DNA of 64,000 nt from Frateuria edaphi (GTDB lineage Bacteria > Pseudomonadota > Gammaproteobacteria > Xanthomonadales > Rhodanobacteraceae). Shown here piece after piece: positions 52,541-62,455 of this stretch; position 1 is the stretch's first letter; each line of letters opens with the position of its first letter. The notes below the pieces were generated by a model. The model was not told the origin of the DNA. It was given only the letters and a program-made list of their open reading frames with translations, and did no database searches. A program made the translations under genes and the position numbers. Location of the stretch: assembly GCF_021117405.1 (NCBI RefSeq), contig NZ_CP088251.1, positions 3,333,001 through 3,397,000 on the forward strand, given 5' to 3'.

Positions 52541-53746
52541 ATGTTGCAACCCATTGCTCCCCTGGCAGTCAGCGCCTACACCGCCACCTCCGCCCTCGGC
52601 CGCGGCCGCGAGGCGCATCGCCGCGCCATCGAGACCGCCCGCACGGGCCTGCGCCCCAACGATTTCAGCCTTGCGCCGCTGGAATGCTGGGTCGGGCGCG
52701 TCGATGGCGTCGAAGACGCGCCGTTGCCCACGCCGCTGGCGGTCTGGGAATGCCGCAACAACCGGCTGGCGTGGCTGGGCATGAACCAGGACGGCTTTCT
52801 CGACGCCGTGCATGCCGCGCGCGAACGCTACGGTGCCACGCGGGTGGCGCTCCTGATGGGCACGTCCACGGCCAGCATCGGCGCCACCGAGGAGGCCTAC
52901 CGCCGACTCGATCCCGACGGCGGCTTCCCGGAAGACATGCTGCGCCCGCCGATCCACGCGCCGCACTCGCTGGCCGGCTTCCTGGCCGAAGCGCTGCAAC
53001 TCGAAGGGCCGTGCCTGACCGTCTCCACCGCCTGCTCCTCCAGCGCGAAGGTTTTTGCCAGCGCCGAGCGCATGATTCGCCTGGGGCTGGTGGACGCCGC
53101 GCTGGTCGGCGGTGTCGACACGCTGTGCGAAAGCGTGCTGTTCGGCTTCAACGCGCTGGAGCTGGTGTCGCGCGCGCCGTGCCGGCCGTTCGACCGCGAA
53201 CGCAGCGGTATCTCGATCGGCGAGGCCGCCGGTTTCGCGCTGCTCGAACGCGTCGAGGCCGCGCCGGACGCGCCACGCCTGCTCGGTTACGGCGAGGCCA
53301 GCGACGCCCACCACATGTCCACGCCGCACCCCGAAGGCCTGGGTGCCGAACTGGCGCTGCGCGACGCGCTGGCGCGCGCGGGGCTCGCGCCAGCGCAGGT
53401 CGACTACATCAACCTGCACGGCACGGCGAGCCTGAAGAACGACGAGGTGGAGGCCGCGCTGATCGCCCGCGCCTTCCCACCGACCACGCGCGCCAGCAGC
53501 ACCAAGGGTTTCACCGGCCACACGCTCGGCGCCGCCGGCATCCTGGAGGCGGTGGTCGCCCTGCTTTCGGTCGAGCATGGCCTGGTGCCCGGCAACCTCG
53601 GGGGCGAAGATCCCGACCCGGCCTGTGGCCCGCAGTTTGCCTGGTCCAACGAAGCGCGGCCGGTCGAGGTGGCGCTCAGCAACTCCTTCGGTTTCGGCGG
53701 CAACAACGCCTGCCTCGCGTTTGCCCGTGCGGAGCGCACGGCATGA
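52541..53746 (+). CDS. beta-ketoacyl-ACP synthase of the aryl-polyene/xanthomonadin type
   Basis: 401 residues, thiolase fold. Catalytic triad in family order: Cys165 (STACSSSAK), His293 (NLHGTASLKND), His327 (TKGFTGHTLGAAG). Compared with FabF it has the short DLNP-free N-terminus of the ApeO-like ketosynthases that elongate polyene chains. It overlaps the next gene by four bases. Together with the next three genes it is probably part of a pigment pathway; acyl carrier protein, dehydratase and ketoreductase genes are not in the window. Confidence 0.88.
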   Translation: MLQPIAPLAVSAYTATSALGRGREAHRRAIETARTGLRPNDFSLAPLECWVGRVDGVEDAPLPTPLAVWECRNNRLAWLGMNQDGFLDAVHAARERYGATRVALLMGTSTASIGATEEAYRRLDPDGGFPEDMLRPPIHAPHSLAGFLAEALQLEGPCLTVSTACSSSAKVFASAERMIRLGLVDAALVGGVDTLCESVLFGFNALELVSRAPCRPFDRERSGISIGEAAGFALLERVEAAPDAPRLLGYGEASDAHHMSTPHPEGLGAELALRDALARAGLAPAQVDYINLHGTASLKNDEVEAALIARAFPPTTRASSTKGFTGHTLGAAGILEAVVALLSVEHGLVPGNLGGEDPDPACGPQFAWSNEARPVEVALSNSFGFGGNNACLAFARAERTA

Positions 53747-54540
53747 GCGCGCTCACCGTTTACGTCGACGGCGCCGGCCTGTGGTCGCCGCATCTGGCGG
53801 ACTTCGCCGCCCTGCGGGGCGCGTTGCAAGGCGAGGCCGCAAGCCCGCCACCCGCACGCCCGCCAGCCACGCTGCTGCCCGCCGCGGAGCGGCGCCGCGC
53901 GCCGGAAAGCGTGCTGCTGGCGGTCGAGGTGGCTGGCCAGGCCGTGGCAATGAGCGGACGCGAACCGGCGTCGCTGCCCTGCGTGTTCGCCTCCTCGCAT
54001 GGCGACCAGCCGATCATGGACTACATGTGCACCGTCCTGGCCAGCGCGCCGGCGGAGCTTTCGCCCACGCGCTTCCACAATTCGGTGCACAACGCGCCGG
54101 CCGGCTACTGGACCATCGCCACCGGCTGTCACGCGCCGTCCAACGCGGTGTGCGCACAGCGCGCCAGCTTCGGCGCAGGGCTGCTCGAGGCGGCGAGCCT
54201 GGCGCTGGCCGACGCGCAGCCGGTGCTGCTGGTCTGCAGCGATACCGCCGGCGCCGGCCCGCTGACCGAGGTAACCGCCAGCGCCGCGCCGTTCGGCTGC
54301 GCCCTGGTACTCAGCCCCCAGCCTGGCGCCTGCACGCTGGGCCGACTTGTTCTGCACCTTTGTCCCGGTAGCATCGCCGACGCATCGGGCGAATCCGCGG
54401 TGCCGGCCGAATGGATCGCCAGCAGCCCGTCGGCCGTGGCGCTGCCGCTGCTGGCACTGCTCGCGCAAGGCGCGGGCCGCTGCCGACTGATGGCGGCCGG
54501 CTCGCTCGGCATGGATGTCCACCTGGAGGAATGTGCGTGA
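53743..54540 (+). CDS. beta-ketoacyl synthase chain-length-factor-like protein
   Basis: 265 residues of the ketoacyl-synthase-2 type (ApeC/chain length factor-like), which pairs with an active ketosynthase. The GFHNSVHNAPAGYW and HGDQPIMDYMC segments are typical. The nucleophile position reads ATGCHAPSNA, so it may be inactive or use that Cys; this cannot be settled here. Overlaps both neighbours. Confidence 0.83.
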   Translation: MSALTVYVDGAGLWSPHLADFAALRGALQGEAASPPPARPPATLLPAAERRRAPESVLLAVEVAGQAVAMSGREPASLPCVFASSHGDQPIMDYMCTVLASAPAELSPTRFHNSVHNAPAGYWTIATGCHAPSNAVCAQRASFGAGLLEAASLALADAQPVLLVCSDTAGAGPLTEVTASAAPFGCALVLSPQPGACTLGRLVLHLCPGSIADASGESAVPAEWIASSPSAVALPLLALLAQGAGRCRLMAAGSLGMDVHLEECA

Positions 54541-55334
54541 AACCCAACCCGCCGCGCTGGTGCGTGCTGATCCCCTGCCTCAATGAAGAGGCGGCGATCC
54601 AGCAGGTGGTGGAATCGGCGCTGGCGCTGAACGTGCCGGTGATCGTGGTGGACGATGGTTCGGACGACCACACTCCCGACATCGTCGGCGCCCTGCCAGT
54701 CACGCTGTTGCGCCACGCGCAGCGGCGCGGCAAGGGCGAGGCCCTGCGGCACGGCTTCCGCGAGGCGCTGAAACAAGGCTTCGATGCGGTGGTAACGATG
54801 GACGGCGACGGTCAGCACCTGGCCAGCGACATCCCGCGCATCGTCGCGGCGGCGCAACGCTATCCGGACCACATCGTGATCGGCGCGCGCCTGCTCGAGC
54901 GCGAACAGCAGCCCAAGGGCCGCCGCCGCGCCAACGCGGTGGCCGATTGGGGCATTTCCTGGGGCTGCGGCGTGCCGGTCGCCGATACGCAGAGCGGCCA
55001 GCGCTGGTATCCGCGCGCGGCGCTGGAACTGGTCGACCTGCCCGCCGAGAACTTCGTGTTCGAGGCGGCGATCCTGATCGCCGCCTGCCGCGAGAAGGGC
55101 TTGGGCGTGGTTTCGGTGCCGATCGCCTCGCGCTACCACGGAGAGTTCCGGCTGAGCCACTTCAGCCCGGTGCGCGACGTGGTGCGCATCACCACCTACA
55201 CCTTCGGCCGCATCGTCCACTACGGCCGCATCGTCGACAGTTATCGCCGCTCGCACGACACGCCACCCATCGTCATCGACGATGAGGGCTTGCTCGCGAT
55301 CGAAACGGGCGAGCCGGCGCGGGCGACCCGCTGA
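54537..55334 (+). CDS. family 2 glycosyltransferase
   Basis: 265 residues from the GTG at 54537, chosen because GGAGGA is 6 bases away (the ATG at 54531 sits on it). GT-A fold with LIPCLNEEAAI at the N-terminus, TMDGDGQH (DxD type) and VVDDGSDDHTPD. Resembles dolichyl-phosphate-mannose-synthase-like enzymes with no membrane helices. Glycosyltransferases of this kind occur in xanthomonadin and aryl-polyene clusters, where they probably modify the lipid end. Confidence 0.88.
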   Translation: MKPNPPRWCVLIPCLNEEAAIQQVVESALALNVPVIVVDDGSDDHTPDIVGALPVTLLRHAQRRGKGEALRHGFREALKQGFDAVVTMDGDGQHLASDIPRIVAAAQRYPDHIVIGARLLEREQQPKGRRRANAVADWGISWGCGVPVADTQSGQRWYPRAALELVDLPAENFVFEAAILIAACREKGLGVVSVPIASRYHGEFRLSHFSPVRDVVRITTYTFGRIVHYGRIVDSYRRSHDTPPIVIDDEGLLAIETGEPARATR

Positions 55335-55420
55335 GCGTCCTCCCGGGGCGCTGCGACTCGACGGGATGCATGCGGGCCGCATCCGAGGCACCATCGACCG
55401 ATCAGTCGGGGGAGAGCGGC

Positions 55421-57034
55421 ATGGCGGACGCCCACACAACGCATGATGCGGTGATTCTCGGCGGCGGCCTGGCCGGGTTGTGTCTGGCCCTGCAGCTGCG
55501 CGGCGAGTTCCCCGACATGGACATCGTGGTGCTCGAGCGCCAGCGGCACCCGCTGCCGCTGGCCGCGCACAAGGTCGGCGAGTCGACCGTGGAGATCGCC
55601 GCCCACTACTTCGACCAGGTACTGGGCCTGCACGAACACCTGCAGCAGGCGCAGTTGCGCAAGTTCGGGCTGCGCATGTTCTTCAGCGAAGGCCAGGACC
55701 GCCTGGACCAATGCACGGAACTCGGCGTGAGCCGCGTGCTGCCCACGCCCAGTTACCAGATCGACCGCGGCCTGTTCGAGAATTTCCTGGGCGAGGAAGC
55801 AAGGCGGCGTGGGATCGACTTTCGCGATGGCGCGCGCGTGCGCGGTTTCGAGCTCGGGCACGAAGGCGGCCTCCACGGCGTCAGCTACAGCGACCATGCG
55901 GGCGAGCACGCCCTCGCCTGCCGCTGGCTGCTCGACGCCTCCGGCCGTGCGGGCCTGCTGCGCCATCGCCTCGATCTGACGCGCGACAACGGCCACCACG
56001 TGAACGCCGCCTGGTTCCGGCTGGACGAGCGCCTGGTGCTGGACGAATGGTGCCGCGACAACGCCGCCTGGCACGATCGCTGCGAACCGCCCGAACGCTG
56101 GCGCTCGACCAACCACCTGTGCGGCGACGGCTACTGGGTGTGGCTGATCCCGCTTTCCAGCGGCGCCCACTCGATCGGCATCGTGGCCGACGAGGCGATC
56201 CATCCGCTGGAGTCGTTCCAGGATTTCGCCCGCGCCCGGGCCTGGCTCGCACGCCACCAGCCGGCACTCTCGCGGGCCGTCGAGCGCTGCGCGGATACGC
56301 TGATGGATTTCCGCTTCCTGCGCGGCTGTTCCTACGGTTGCGCCCAGGTATTCAGCGCCGACCGCTGGGCGCTGACCGGCGAGGCCGGCCTGTTCCTCGA
56401 TCCCTTCTACTCGCCCGGCGGCGACTTCATCGCCATCGCCAACACCTACATCTGCATGCTGGTCGCACAGGACCGTGCCGGCGGGCCACTGGCGCCGTAC
56501 GTGCGGCTTTACCAGCGGCTGTACTTCTCTTTCTACGAGAGCACCCTGGCGCTCTACCGCGGCCAGTACCCGCTCTTCGGCAACCCTGTGGTGATGCCCG
56601 CCAAGGTGGCCTGGGACTACAGCTATTACTGGGGCGTGCTGTGCCAGTTGTTCTTCCAGAAGCGGCTGGGCGACGCGACGCTCTTCGCCGAGCTGGCCCC
56701 GCAACTGACCGCCGCGCAGCAATTGAACGAACGCATGCAGGCGTTCTTCGGCCGTTGGCACGCCTGCTCGGGCCAGGGCAATCCGCCCGGGCTGCTCGAC
56801 CAGTGCCAGGTCCCCTGGCTGATGGAGATCAACCGCGGACTGCGCGACACGCTGGACGATGCCGGCATAAGGTCGCGGCTGAACGCCAACCTGGCGCTAC
56901 TGCATGAAGTGGCCGGCGCGATCGCCGCGATGGCCGCGCGCGACGGCATGTCCGTGGAGGGCCTGCCCGCCTGCACCGGCCCGGAGCCGGCGCTGTTCAA
57001 TCGGGCGCCCGCGCAGGTGACCACGGTCGCCTAG
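55421..57034 (+). CDS. FAD-dependent oxidoreductase, tryptophan-halogenase-like
   Basis: 537 residues. GGGGAGAG precedes the ATG. FAD-binding GGGLAGL at the start, GESTVE near residue 45, and DPFYSPGGDFIAIANTY with the flavin-halogenase-like G-x-P pattern. The WxWxIP motif that marks halogenases is represented by WVWLIPL (about 245), which is close. Halogenase-like flavoproteins occur in xanthomonad pigment clusters. Whether it halogenates or only oxidises is not known. Confidence 0.85.
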   Translation: MADAHTTHDAVILGGGLAGLCLALQLRGEFPDMDIVVLERQRHPLPLAAHKVGESTVEIAAHYFDQVLGLHEHLQQAQLRKFGLRMFFSEGQDRLDQCTELGVSRVLPTPSYQIDRGLFENFLGEEARRRGIDFRDGARVRGFELGHEGGLHGVSYSDHAGEHALACRWLLDASGRAGLLRHRLDLTRDNGHHVNAAWFRLDERLVLDEWCRDNAAWHDRCEPPERWRSTNHLCGDGYWVWLIPLSSGAHSIGIVADEAIHPLESFQDFARARAWLARHQPALSRAVERCADTLMDFRFLRGCSYGCAQVFSADRWALTGEAGLFLDPFYSPGGDFIAIANTYICMLVAQDRAGGPLAPYVRLYQRLYFSFYESTLALYRGQYPLFGNPVVMPAKVAWDYSYYWGVLCQLFFQKRLGDATLFAELAPQLTAAQQLNERMQAFFGRWHACSGQGNPPGLLDQCQVPWLMEINRGLRDTLDDAGIRSRLNANLALLHEVAGAIAAMAARDGMSVEGLPACTGPEPALFNRAPAQVTTVA

Positions 57035-57049
57035 TACCCGCAAGGCAAT

Positions 57050-57097
57050 GCAGGACACTGTGCTCCGGGCGCGACCGGAAACCGGCCGCGCCACGGA
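57050..57097. repeat. GCGCGACCGG hairpin repeat between convergent genes
   Basis: GGGCGCGACCGGAAACCGGCCGCGCC: GCGCGACCGG/CCGGCCGCGC arms. A diverged member of the GCGCACC..GCGACCG family at 25885, likely ending the convergent flavoprotein and DPP IV transcripts. Confidence 0.55.
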
Positions 57098-57105
57098 TCG
57101 ATCCC

Positions 57106-59430
57106 TCAGTCCTTCGGCACCGTGATCGCGTAATCCTTCGGCGGCGTGTTGCCGGCGAGGTTCGTCACGAAGTAGTCCCAGCGCCGGCGCATGGCGTAGG
57201 AGCCCTTCTCCTTGCCGTAGCCGTGGTGCACGTTGGGAATCAGCAGCAGGTCGAAGTCCTTGTTCGCCTTGATCAGCGCATCGGCGACCAGCAGCGTGTT
57301 GGACGGCGGCACGTTGTCGTCCAGCGTGCCGTGCACCAGCATCAGCTTGCCCTTGAGGTTGGCCGCGTGGTTCTGGTTGGCCTGGTCGTCGTAGTTGGTG
57401 GTGCCGTCCTTGTTCGTGACCAGCGGGCCCTGATACTTCTCGGCCCAGTCGTCCTCGTAGTTGCGGTTGTCGTGGTTGCCGCTCTCGGACCAGCCGACCT
57501 TGAAGAAGTCGGGATAGCGGAACATCGCATCCGCCGTGGCGTTGCCGCCGCCGGAATGGCCCCAGATGCCCACGCGGCCCAGGTCGATCCATGCATAGCG
57601 CTTGCCCAGTTCCTTGAGGCCCGCGACCTGGTCGGGCAGCGTGTTGTCGCCCATGTTGCCGTACCAGGCGTCGTGGAAGGACTTGGAGCGCCACGGGGTG
57701 CCCATGCCGTCGATCGCGACCACGATGAAGCCGAGCTCCGCCAGCGACTGGTTATCGCCCCACGACGAACGGAAATTGCGGCCGGGGACCGAGCCCGTCT
57801 GCGGGCCGGGATAGATGTAGTCGACGATCGGGTACTTCTTGTGCGGATCGAAGTGGGTTGGCTTGAACATCACCCCGTAGAGATCGGTCTTCCCGTCACG
57901 CGCCTTGACCGTGACCGGAACCGGCGGCACCCAGCCGGCCGCGCGCAGACGGCTGATGTCGGCCTTGGCAACGGTGGCGAGCGTGTGGCCATCACCGCTG
58001 TCGCGCAGCACGGTCACCGGCGGCTCGGTCGGGGTCGAGTACGTGTCGACGAAGGCATGGCCGTCGGGCGAGAGGGTGATCTCGTGGTTGGCCGCCTCCG
58101 GCGTCAGCAGCACCGGCTTGCCGCCATCGAGGCCGACCTTGAAGAACTGCTGGTAGTACGGATTCACGCCCGGGGTGCGACCGACCCCGCGGAACCACAC
58201 GGTGCGCGTCTTTGGATCGACCTTGAGCACCTCGGTAACGTTGCCTTCGCCGGTGGTGATCGCGTGCTTGAGCTTGCCGGTCTGGAGGTCGTACAGGTAC
58301 AGGTTGCCCCAGTCGTTGCGCTCGGAGAACCAGATCGCCTCGTGGCTCTCGGGCAGGTAGAACCAGTTGACCTGGCCGTTGCCGCTCTCGTAGTAGGTCG
58401 GCACGTGCTCCTCGAACACGGTGCGCACGTCACCGGTCTTCGGGTCGGCGATGCGGAACCATTCGTCCTTGTGGTAGCGCGAGGTGGACACGAAGGCCAG
58501 CGTCTTGCCGTCGGGCGCCCACTTCACGTCGTCCCAGCCGCCTTCGGGACCGCAGCTGACGTCGTCGCACAGCGTCGAGCGATGCTGGTCCGGCGCCATC
58601 TTCAGGCGCACGACCTTCTTCGAGGGCACGTCGATGACGACGCGCTCGATCATGGTCACGTCCTTGTCGCCCGCCAGCGGGCCCTTCCACTGCTGCAGCT
58701 CGGAGTGGCCGACCTGCGTCTTGAGCAGGTACATGTCGCCGGTCTTGCGCTCGTCCTGCTGGAAGGTGGCGATCTGCTTCGAATCGGGCGACCACACCAG
58801 GATGGCGTTGTCGGTGTGCTTCCAGCCGGCGTTGTCGGTGGCGTAGCCGAAGTTCTTCACCCCGTCGGTCGTGAGCTGGGTTTCCTTGCCGCTGGCGACG
58901 TCGCGCAGCCACAGGTTCCAGTCGCGGATGAAGGCTTCGCTCTTCTTGTCCGGCGAAAGCACGCCAGGCTCCTTGCCGGCCTTCTTCGCCACGCACTCGC
59001 CCTGGGCGGACTTGAGGTCGCACAGGTAGTGCTTGCCGCTGAACTGGACGTCCAGGCGGCCGTCGGCGGCGACCACGTACTCGCGGATGCCCAGCTTGTC
59101 GGCCTTCACCGGCTTGGCCAGCGCCTTGCCCAGCGCGGCGGCCAGCCGGGGATGGTCGAACGCGTCGGACGCCTTGCCGGTCGCCGCATCCATCACGCGG
59201 TAATGGTCGCCCTTGGCATCGTGGTCGACGTACCAGAAATGGCCATCGTCCAGCCACGTCACGCCCTGCAGCGCGTGATCGACCAGCGGCGCGGTGGTGG
59301 TGCCGAGAAAGCGCTCCGCGCGTGCGTAGTCGTCCCTGGTCAGCGTGTGGCCCTGCGCCAGTGCGCCGGTGGCCACCAGGGCCAGTGCCAGCGCGCCTGC
59401 CAGGCGCGAGCTGCCGATCATCGATGCCAT
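57106..59430 (-). CDS. dipeptidyl-peptidase IV-type serine peptidase (S9)
   Basis: 774 residues. Signal peptide (about 1-25), eight-bladed propeller domain (about 40-500), and an alpha/beta-hydrolase domain with Ser626 (GHSGGG), Asp705 (HGTLDDNV) and His736 (VHHGYG). Periplasmic enzyme that cuts X-Pro dipeptides; it may continue the work of the secreted proteases encoded at 15-19 kb. Divergent from the glutathione transferase gene. Confidence 0.95.
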   Translation of the reverse strand: MASMIGSSRLAGALALALVATGALAQGHTLTRDDYARAERFLGTTTAPLVDHALQGVTWLDDGHFWYVDHDAKGDHYRVMDAATGKASDAFDHPRLAAALGKALAKPVKADKLGIREYVVAADGRLDVQFSGKHYLCDLKSAQGECVAKKAGKEPGVLSPDKKSEAFIRDWNLWLRDVASGKETQLTTDGVKNFGYATDNAGWKHTDNAILVWSPDSKQIATFQQDERKTGDMYLLKTQVGHSELQQWKGPLAGDKDVTMIERVVIDVPSKKVVRLKMAPDQHRSTLCDDVSCGPEGGWDDVKWAPDGKTLAFVSTSRYHKDEWFRIADPKTGDVRTVFEEHVPTYYESGNGQVNWFYLPESHEAIWFSERNDWGNLYLYDLQTGKLKHAITTGEGNVTEVLKVDPKTRTVWFRGVGRTPGVNPYYQQFFKVGLDGGKPVLLTPEAANHEITLSPDGHAFVDTYSTPTEPPVTVLRDSGDGHTLATVAKADISRLRAAGWVPPVPVTVKARDGKTDLYGVMFKPTHFDPHKKYPIVDYIYPGPQTGSVPGRNFRSSWGDNQSLAELGFIVVAIDGMGTPWRSKSFHDAWYGNMGDNTLPDQVAGLKELGKRYAWIDLGRVGIWGHSGGGNATADAMFRYPDFFKVGWSESGNHDNRNYEDDWAEKYQGPLVTNKDGTTNYDDQANQNHAANLKGKLMLVHGTLDDNVPPSNTLLVADALIKANKDFDLLLIPNVHHGYGKEKGSYAMRRRWDYFVTNLAGNTPPKDYAITVPKD

Positions 59431-59571
59431 CGTGTCTTCCCCTTTTGAGGACCTGCGAAATAGGCCGATCGTAACGTGCCCAAAGTCATGGCACCCATGC
59501 CATTAGTGGGGGGCGTTGACGTCGCGGACGTCGCGCCGCCACGCTCTCGCCTTCCCCTCCCGGAGCGCGCC

Positions 59572-60315
59572 ATGGCTTTCACCGTGATCGGCAACTACGT
59601 CTCGCCCTACGTGCGCAAGGTGCTGGTGTGCATGGAGCTGAAGGGGCTCTCCTACGAGATCGACCCGATCGCGCCGTTCATCGGCGACGAGGCCTTCGAG
59701 CGCATGAGTCCCCTGCGCCGCATCCCGGTACTGATCGAGGACGGGCGCGTGTTCAACGATTCGACGGTGATCTGCCAGTACCTGGAGGACATCCATCCGC
59801 ACCCCGCGCTCTATCCGGCCGATGCGGCCGATCGTGCGCGTGCGCGCTGGCTGGAGGAGTACGCCGATACCGCCCTGGCCGATGCGCTGATCTGGCGACT
59901 GTTCTATCAGAAGGCGATCCGCCGCTACGTGTTCGGCGAAGCCACGGACGAGGCGGTGGTGCAGGAGACGCTGGAGCGCCACATTCCGCGCGCACTGGAT
60001 TACCTGGAGGCGCAGTTGCCGGCCGACGGCTTCCTGTTCGGCAGCCTGTCGATCGCCGACATCGCGATCGCCTGCATGTTCAGGACGGCAGCGTTCGTGC
60101 GCTTTGCCATCGATGCCACGCGGTGGCCGCGCAGTGCCGCGTTCGTGGAGCGCGTGCTGGCGCTCGAACCTTTCCGCAAGCTGGCGCAGTTGGAGGACGC
60201 GATGCTGCGCCAGCCGCTGGCCGAGCAGCGCTCGGCACTGGCCGCGGCCGGCGCGCCGTTGACGACGCACACCTTCGGCACCGCGGTTCCGCGGCATGGC
60301 TTGCCGCGCATGTGA
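59572..60315 (+). CDS. glutathione S-transferase family protein
   Basis: 247 residues from the ATG at 59572 (GGAG upstream). N-terminal thioredoxin-like domain (YVSPYVRKVLVCMEL, with SPYVRKV as the catalytic loop; RRIPVLIEDGRVFNDS, FNDSTVICQYLE) and a helical C-terminal domain (about 90-200) with FLFGSLSIADIAI. A longer open frame extends upstream but has no homology. The 30 extra C-terminal residues are low-complexity. Specific substrate unknown. Confidence 0.88.
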   Translation: MAFTVIGNYVSPYVRKVLVCMELKGLSYEIDPIAPFIGDEAFERMSPLRRIPVLIEDGRVFNDSTVICQYLEDIHPHPALYPADAADRARARWLEEYADTALADALIWRLFYQKAIRRYVFGEATDEAVVQETLERHIPRALDYLEAQLPADGFLFGSLSIADIAIACMFRTAAFVRFAIDATRWPRSAAFVERVLALEPFRKLAQLEDAMLRQPLAEQRSALAAAGAPLTTHTFGTAVPRHGLPRM

Positions 60316-60345
60316 CGCGCCCTCGCGAGGATGGCCTCACCCGCC

Positions 60346-61260
60346 CTACCGGCCGCGGTCGCCGAACTGCAGCGCCGCCCGCTCGACCAGCCAGTCGACG
60401 AATACCCTCAACCGCGCGGGCATCTGCCGTTGCGGCGGATAGAGCACCGTCATCGGCAACGCCGGCGGCCGGATGTCCGGCAACAGCTCGCACATGCGCC
60501 CATCGGCCAGTTCGTCGGCAATGCGGTAATGCGAGAACTGCGCGATCCCCAGCCCCGCACGGCAGCACGCCAGATACGCATCGGCGCCATTGACCGTGAC
60601 GCGCCCGGGCAGCTGGATCTCGCGTCGTCGCCGGCCCACCACGAACTCCAGCGGCTCGGGCCGGCGCGTGGTGGGCGAAGCCCAATGCACCGCGTAGTGC
60701 CCGTCCTGCAGATCTACCAGCGCCTTCGGCTTGCCATGCCTTCGCACGTAGTCGGCGCTGGCCACGGTGATCTGCGGCAAGGTCGCGATACGCCGCCCGA
60801 CCATGCCGATGTCCCCCGGGTCACCTACGCGTAACGCGCAGTCCACGCCTTCGCGCACCAGGTCGACGAAGCGGTCGCCGGTGCCCAGGTCCAGTTCGAT
60901 CTGCGGGAAACGCGCGAGGAATTCCGGCAGCGCCGGGATCACCAGCAGCCGCGCCAGCGCTGCCGACAGGTCCACGCGCAGCCGCCCGCGCGGCACGATC
61001 GCCGCCTCGCGGAAGTTCGCCTCCACCTCGTCCACGTCCGCGAGCAGGCGCACGCAATGCTGGTAGTAGGTCTTGCCTTCGCAGGTCACGCGCACGCGAC
61101 GGGTGGTCCGCTGCAGCAGTTGCGCACCCAGCCGTGTCTCCAGCGCCTTGATGGTGTGGGTGACGGTGGCGCGCGGCAGCACCAGGTCGTCCGCCGCGGC
61201 GGTGAAGCTGCCCAGCTCGACGATGCGGGCATAGAGCCGCATGGCATGCAGGCGATCCAT
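60346..61260 (-). CDS. LysR family regulator divergent from an aldo/keto reductase
   Basis: 304 residues. Winged helix (MRLYARIVELGSFTAAADDLVLPRATVTHTIKALETRLG) and an effector domain of the LysR type with the typical GLGIAQFSHYR tail. Shares a 117-bp promoter region with the divergent aldo/keto reductase, which it probably controls. In that gap GGAAAGGTGT (61274-61283) and ACACCTTCC (61333-61341) form an imperfect inverted repeat. Confidence 0.92.
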   Translation of the reverse strand: MDRLHAMRLYARIVELGSFTAAADDLVLPRATVTHTIKALETRLGAQLLQRTTRRVRVTCEGKTYYQHCVRLLADVDEVEANFREAAIVPRGRLRVDLSAALARLLVIPALPEFLARFPQIELDLGTGDRFVDLVREGVDCALRVGDPGDIGMVGRRIATLPQITVASADYVRRHGKPKALVDLQDGHYAVHWASPTTRRPEPLEFVVGRRRREIQLPGRVTVNGADAYLACCRAGLGIAQFSHYRIADELADGRMCELLPDIRPPALPMTVLYPPQRQMPARLRVFVDWLVERAALQFGDRGR

Positions 61261-61377
61261 TGTTGTTCTCGATGGAAAGGTGTTGTCGATTATTGAGCAT
61301 TTATCGCAGCGCCGCCGGCGCGCACGATGTGCACACCTTCCACGGCGTAGGTTCGCCATCCCACCAGGAGCAGTCTT

Positions 61378-62370
61378 ATGGAAATGCGCACGCTCGGCCG
61401 CAACGGCCCCCAGGTTTCCGCCCTCGGCCTCGGCTGCATGGGCATGAGCGACTTCTACGGCGCGCACGACGACGCCGAGTCGATCGCCACCATCCAGCAC
61501 TCGCTCGACCGCGGTGTCACGCTGCTGGACACCGCGGACATGTATGGCCCGCACACCAACGAGGAACTCGTCGGCCGTGCGATCAAGGGTCGCCGCGACC
61601 AGGCCTTCATCGCCACCAAGTTCGGCATCGTGCGCGATCCGGCCAATCCGTCGGCGCGCGGCGTCAACGGCAGCCCGGAATACGTGCGCTCTTCCTGTGA
61701 GGGCAGCCTCAAGCGCTTAGGCGTAGAGACGATCGACCTCTACTACCAGCACCGCGTCGATCCCAGCGTGCCGATCGAGGAAACCGTCGGCGCCATGGCA
61801 GAGCTGGTGAAGGCGGGCAAGGTACGCTACCTGGGCCTTTCCGAAGCCTCCGGCCAGACGCTCACGCGTGCCTGCACGGTGCATCCGATCGCCGCGCTGC
61901 AGAGCGAGTTCTCGCTGTGGACGCGCGACCCGCAGGAGAACGGCATGCTCGCCGCCTGCCGTCGGCTCGGCGTGAGCCTGGTTGCCTATTCCCCGCTGGG
62001 GCGCGGTTTCCTCACCGGCGCGATCCGCTCGCCGGACGATTTCGAAGCCGACGATTTCCGCCGCCACAACCCCCGCTTCCAGGGCGAAAACTTCGTCCGC
62101 AACCTGGCGCTGGTCGACGAGGTGAAGAAGCTGGCCGCCGACAAGGGCTGCTCGCCCGCGCAACTGGCGCTGGCCTGGGTGCTGGCGCAGGGCGAGGACG
62201 TGCTGGCCATCCCGGGCACCCGCCACCGTTCACGGCTGGACGAGAACCTGGGTGCGCTGGACGTGCGGCTTTCCACGAGCGAACGGGCGGCAATCGATGC
62301 CGTGTTCCCGCCCAACGCGGCGGCAGGCGAGCGCTATGCCGGTCCATCGATGCAGATGATCAACGCCTGA
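61378..62370 (+). CDS. aldo/keto reductase
   Basis: 330 residues. [17 protein letters not shown] (Asp and Tyr), IATKFGIV (Lys) and YYQHRVDP (His) are the catalytic positions. Resembles the YakC/Yajo-like group ([24 protein letters not shown]). A second aldo/keto reductase gene in the window is at 26003. Likely regulated by the divergent LysR protein. AGGAG lies nine bases before the ATG. Confidence 0.93.
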   Translation: MEMRTLGRNGPQVSALGLGCMGMSDFYGAHDDAESIATIQHSLDRGVTLLDTADMYGPHTNEELVGRAIKGRRDQAFIATKFGIVRDPANPSARGVNGSPEYVRSSCEGSLKRLGVETIDLYYQHRVDPSVPIEETVGAMAELVKAGKVRYLGLSEASGQTLTRACTVHPIAALQSEFSLWTRDPQENGMLAACRRLGVSLVAYSPLGRGFLTGAIRSPDDFEADDFRRHNPRFQGENFVRNLALVDEVKKLAADKGCSPAQLALAWVLAQGEDVLAIPGTRHRSRLDENLGALDVRLSTSERAAIDAVFPPNAAAGERYAGPSMQMINA

Positions 62371-62383
62371 CACTGCCTTGAAG

Positions 62384-62406
62384 CCCTCTCCCCGCCGGGG
62401 AGAGGG
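62384..62406. repeat. CCCTCTCCCC palindrome before queF
   Basis: Perfect CCCTCTCCCC-GCC-GGGGAGAGGG, followed by TTTGCGTGAGG. It is the simplest complete copy of the family seen at 10719-10893 and could end the aldo/keto reductase transcript or lie in the queF leader. Confidence 0.85.
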
Positions 62407-62455
62407 TTTGCGTGAGGTGCCGGAGGGGACAGGGCTAAAAGCTACACTTGCCGCC

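Noticed and set aside
62371-62455. PreQ1 riboswitch before queF
   Set aside because: The leader is too short and is mostly the CCCTCTCCCC palindrome. I see no preQ1-I or preQ1-II-like core such as the A-rich tail pairing with a short stem.
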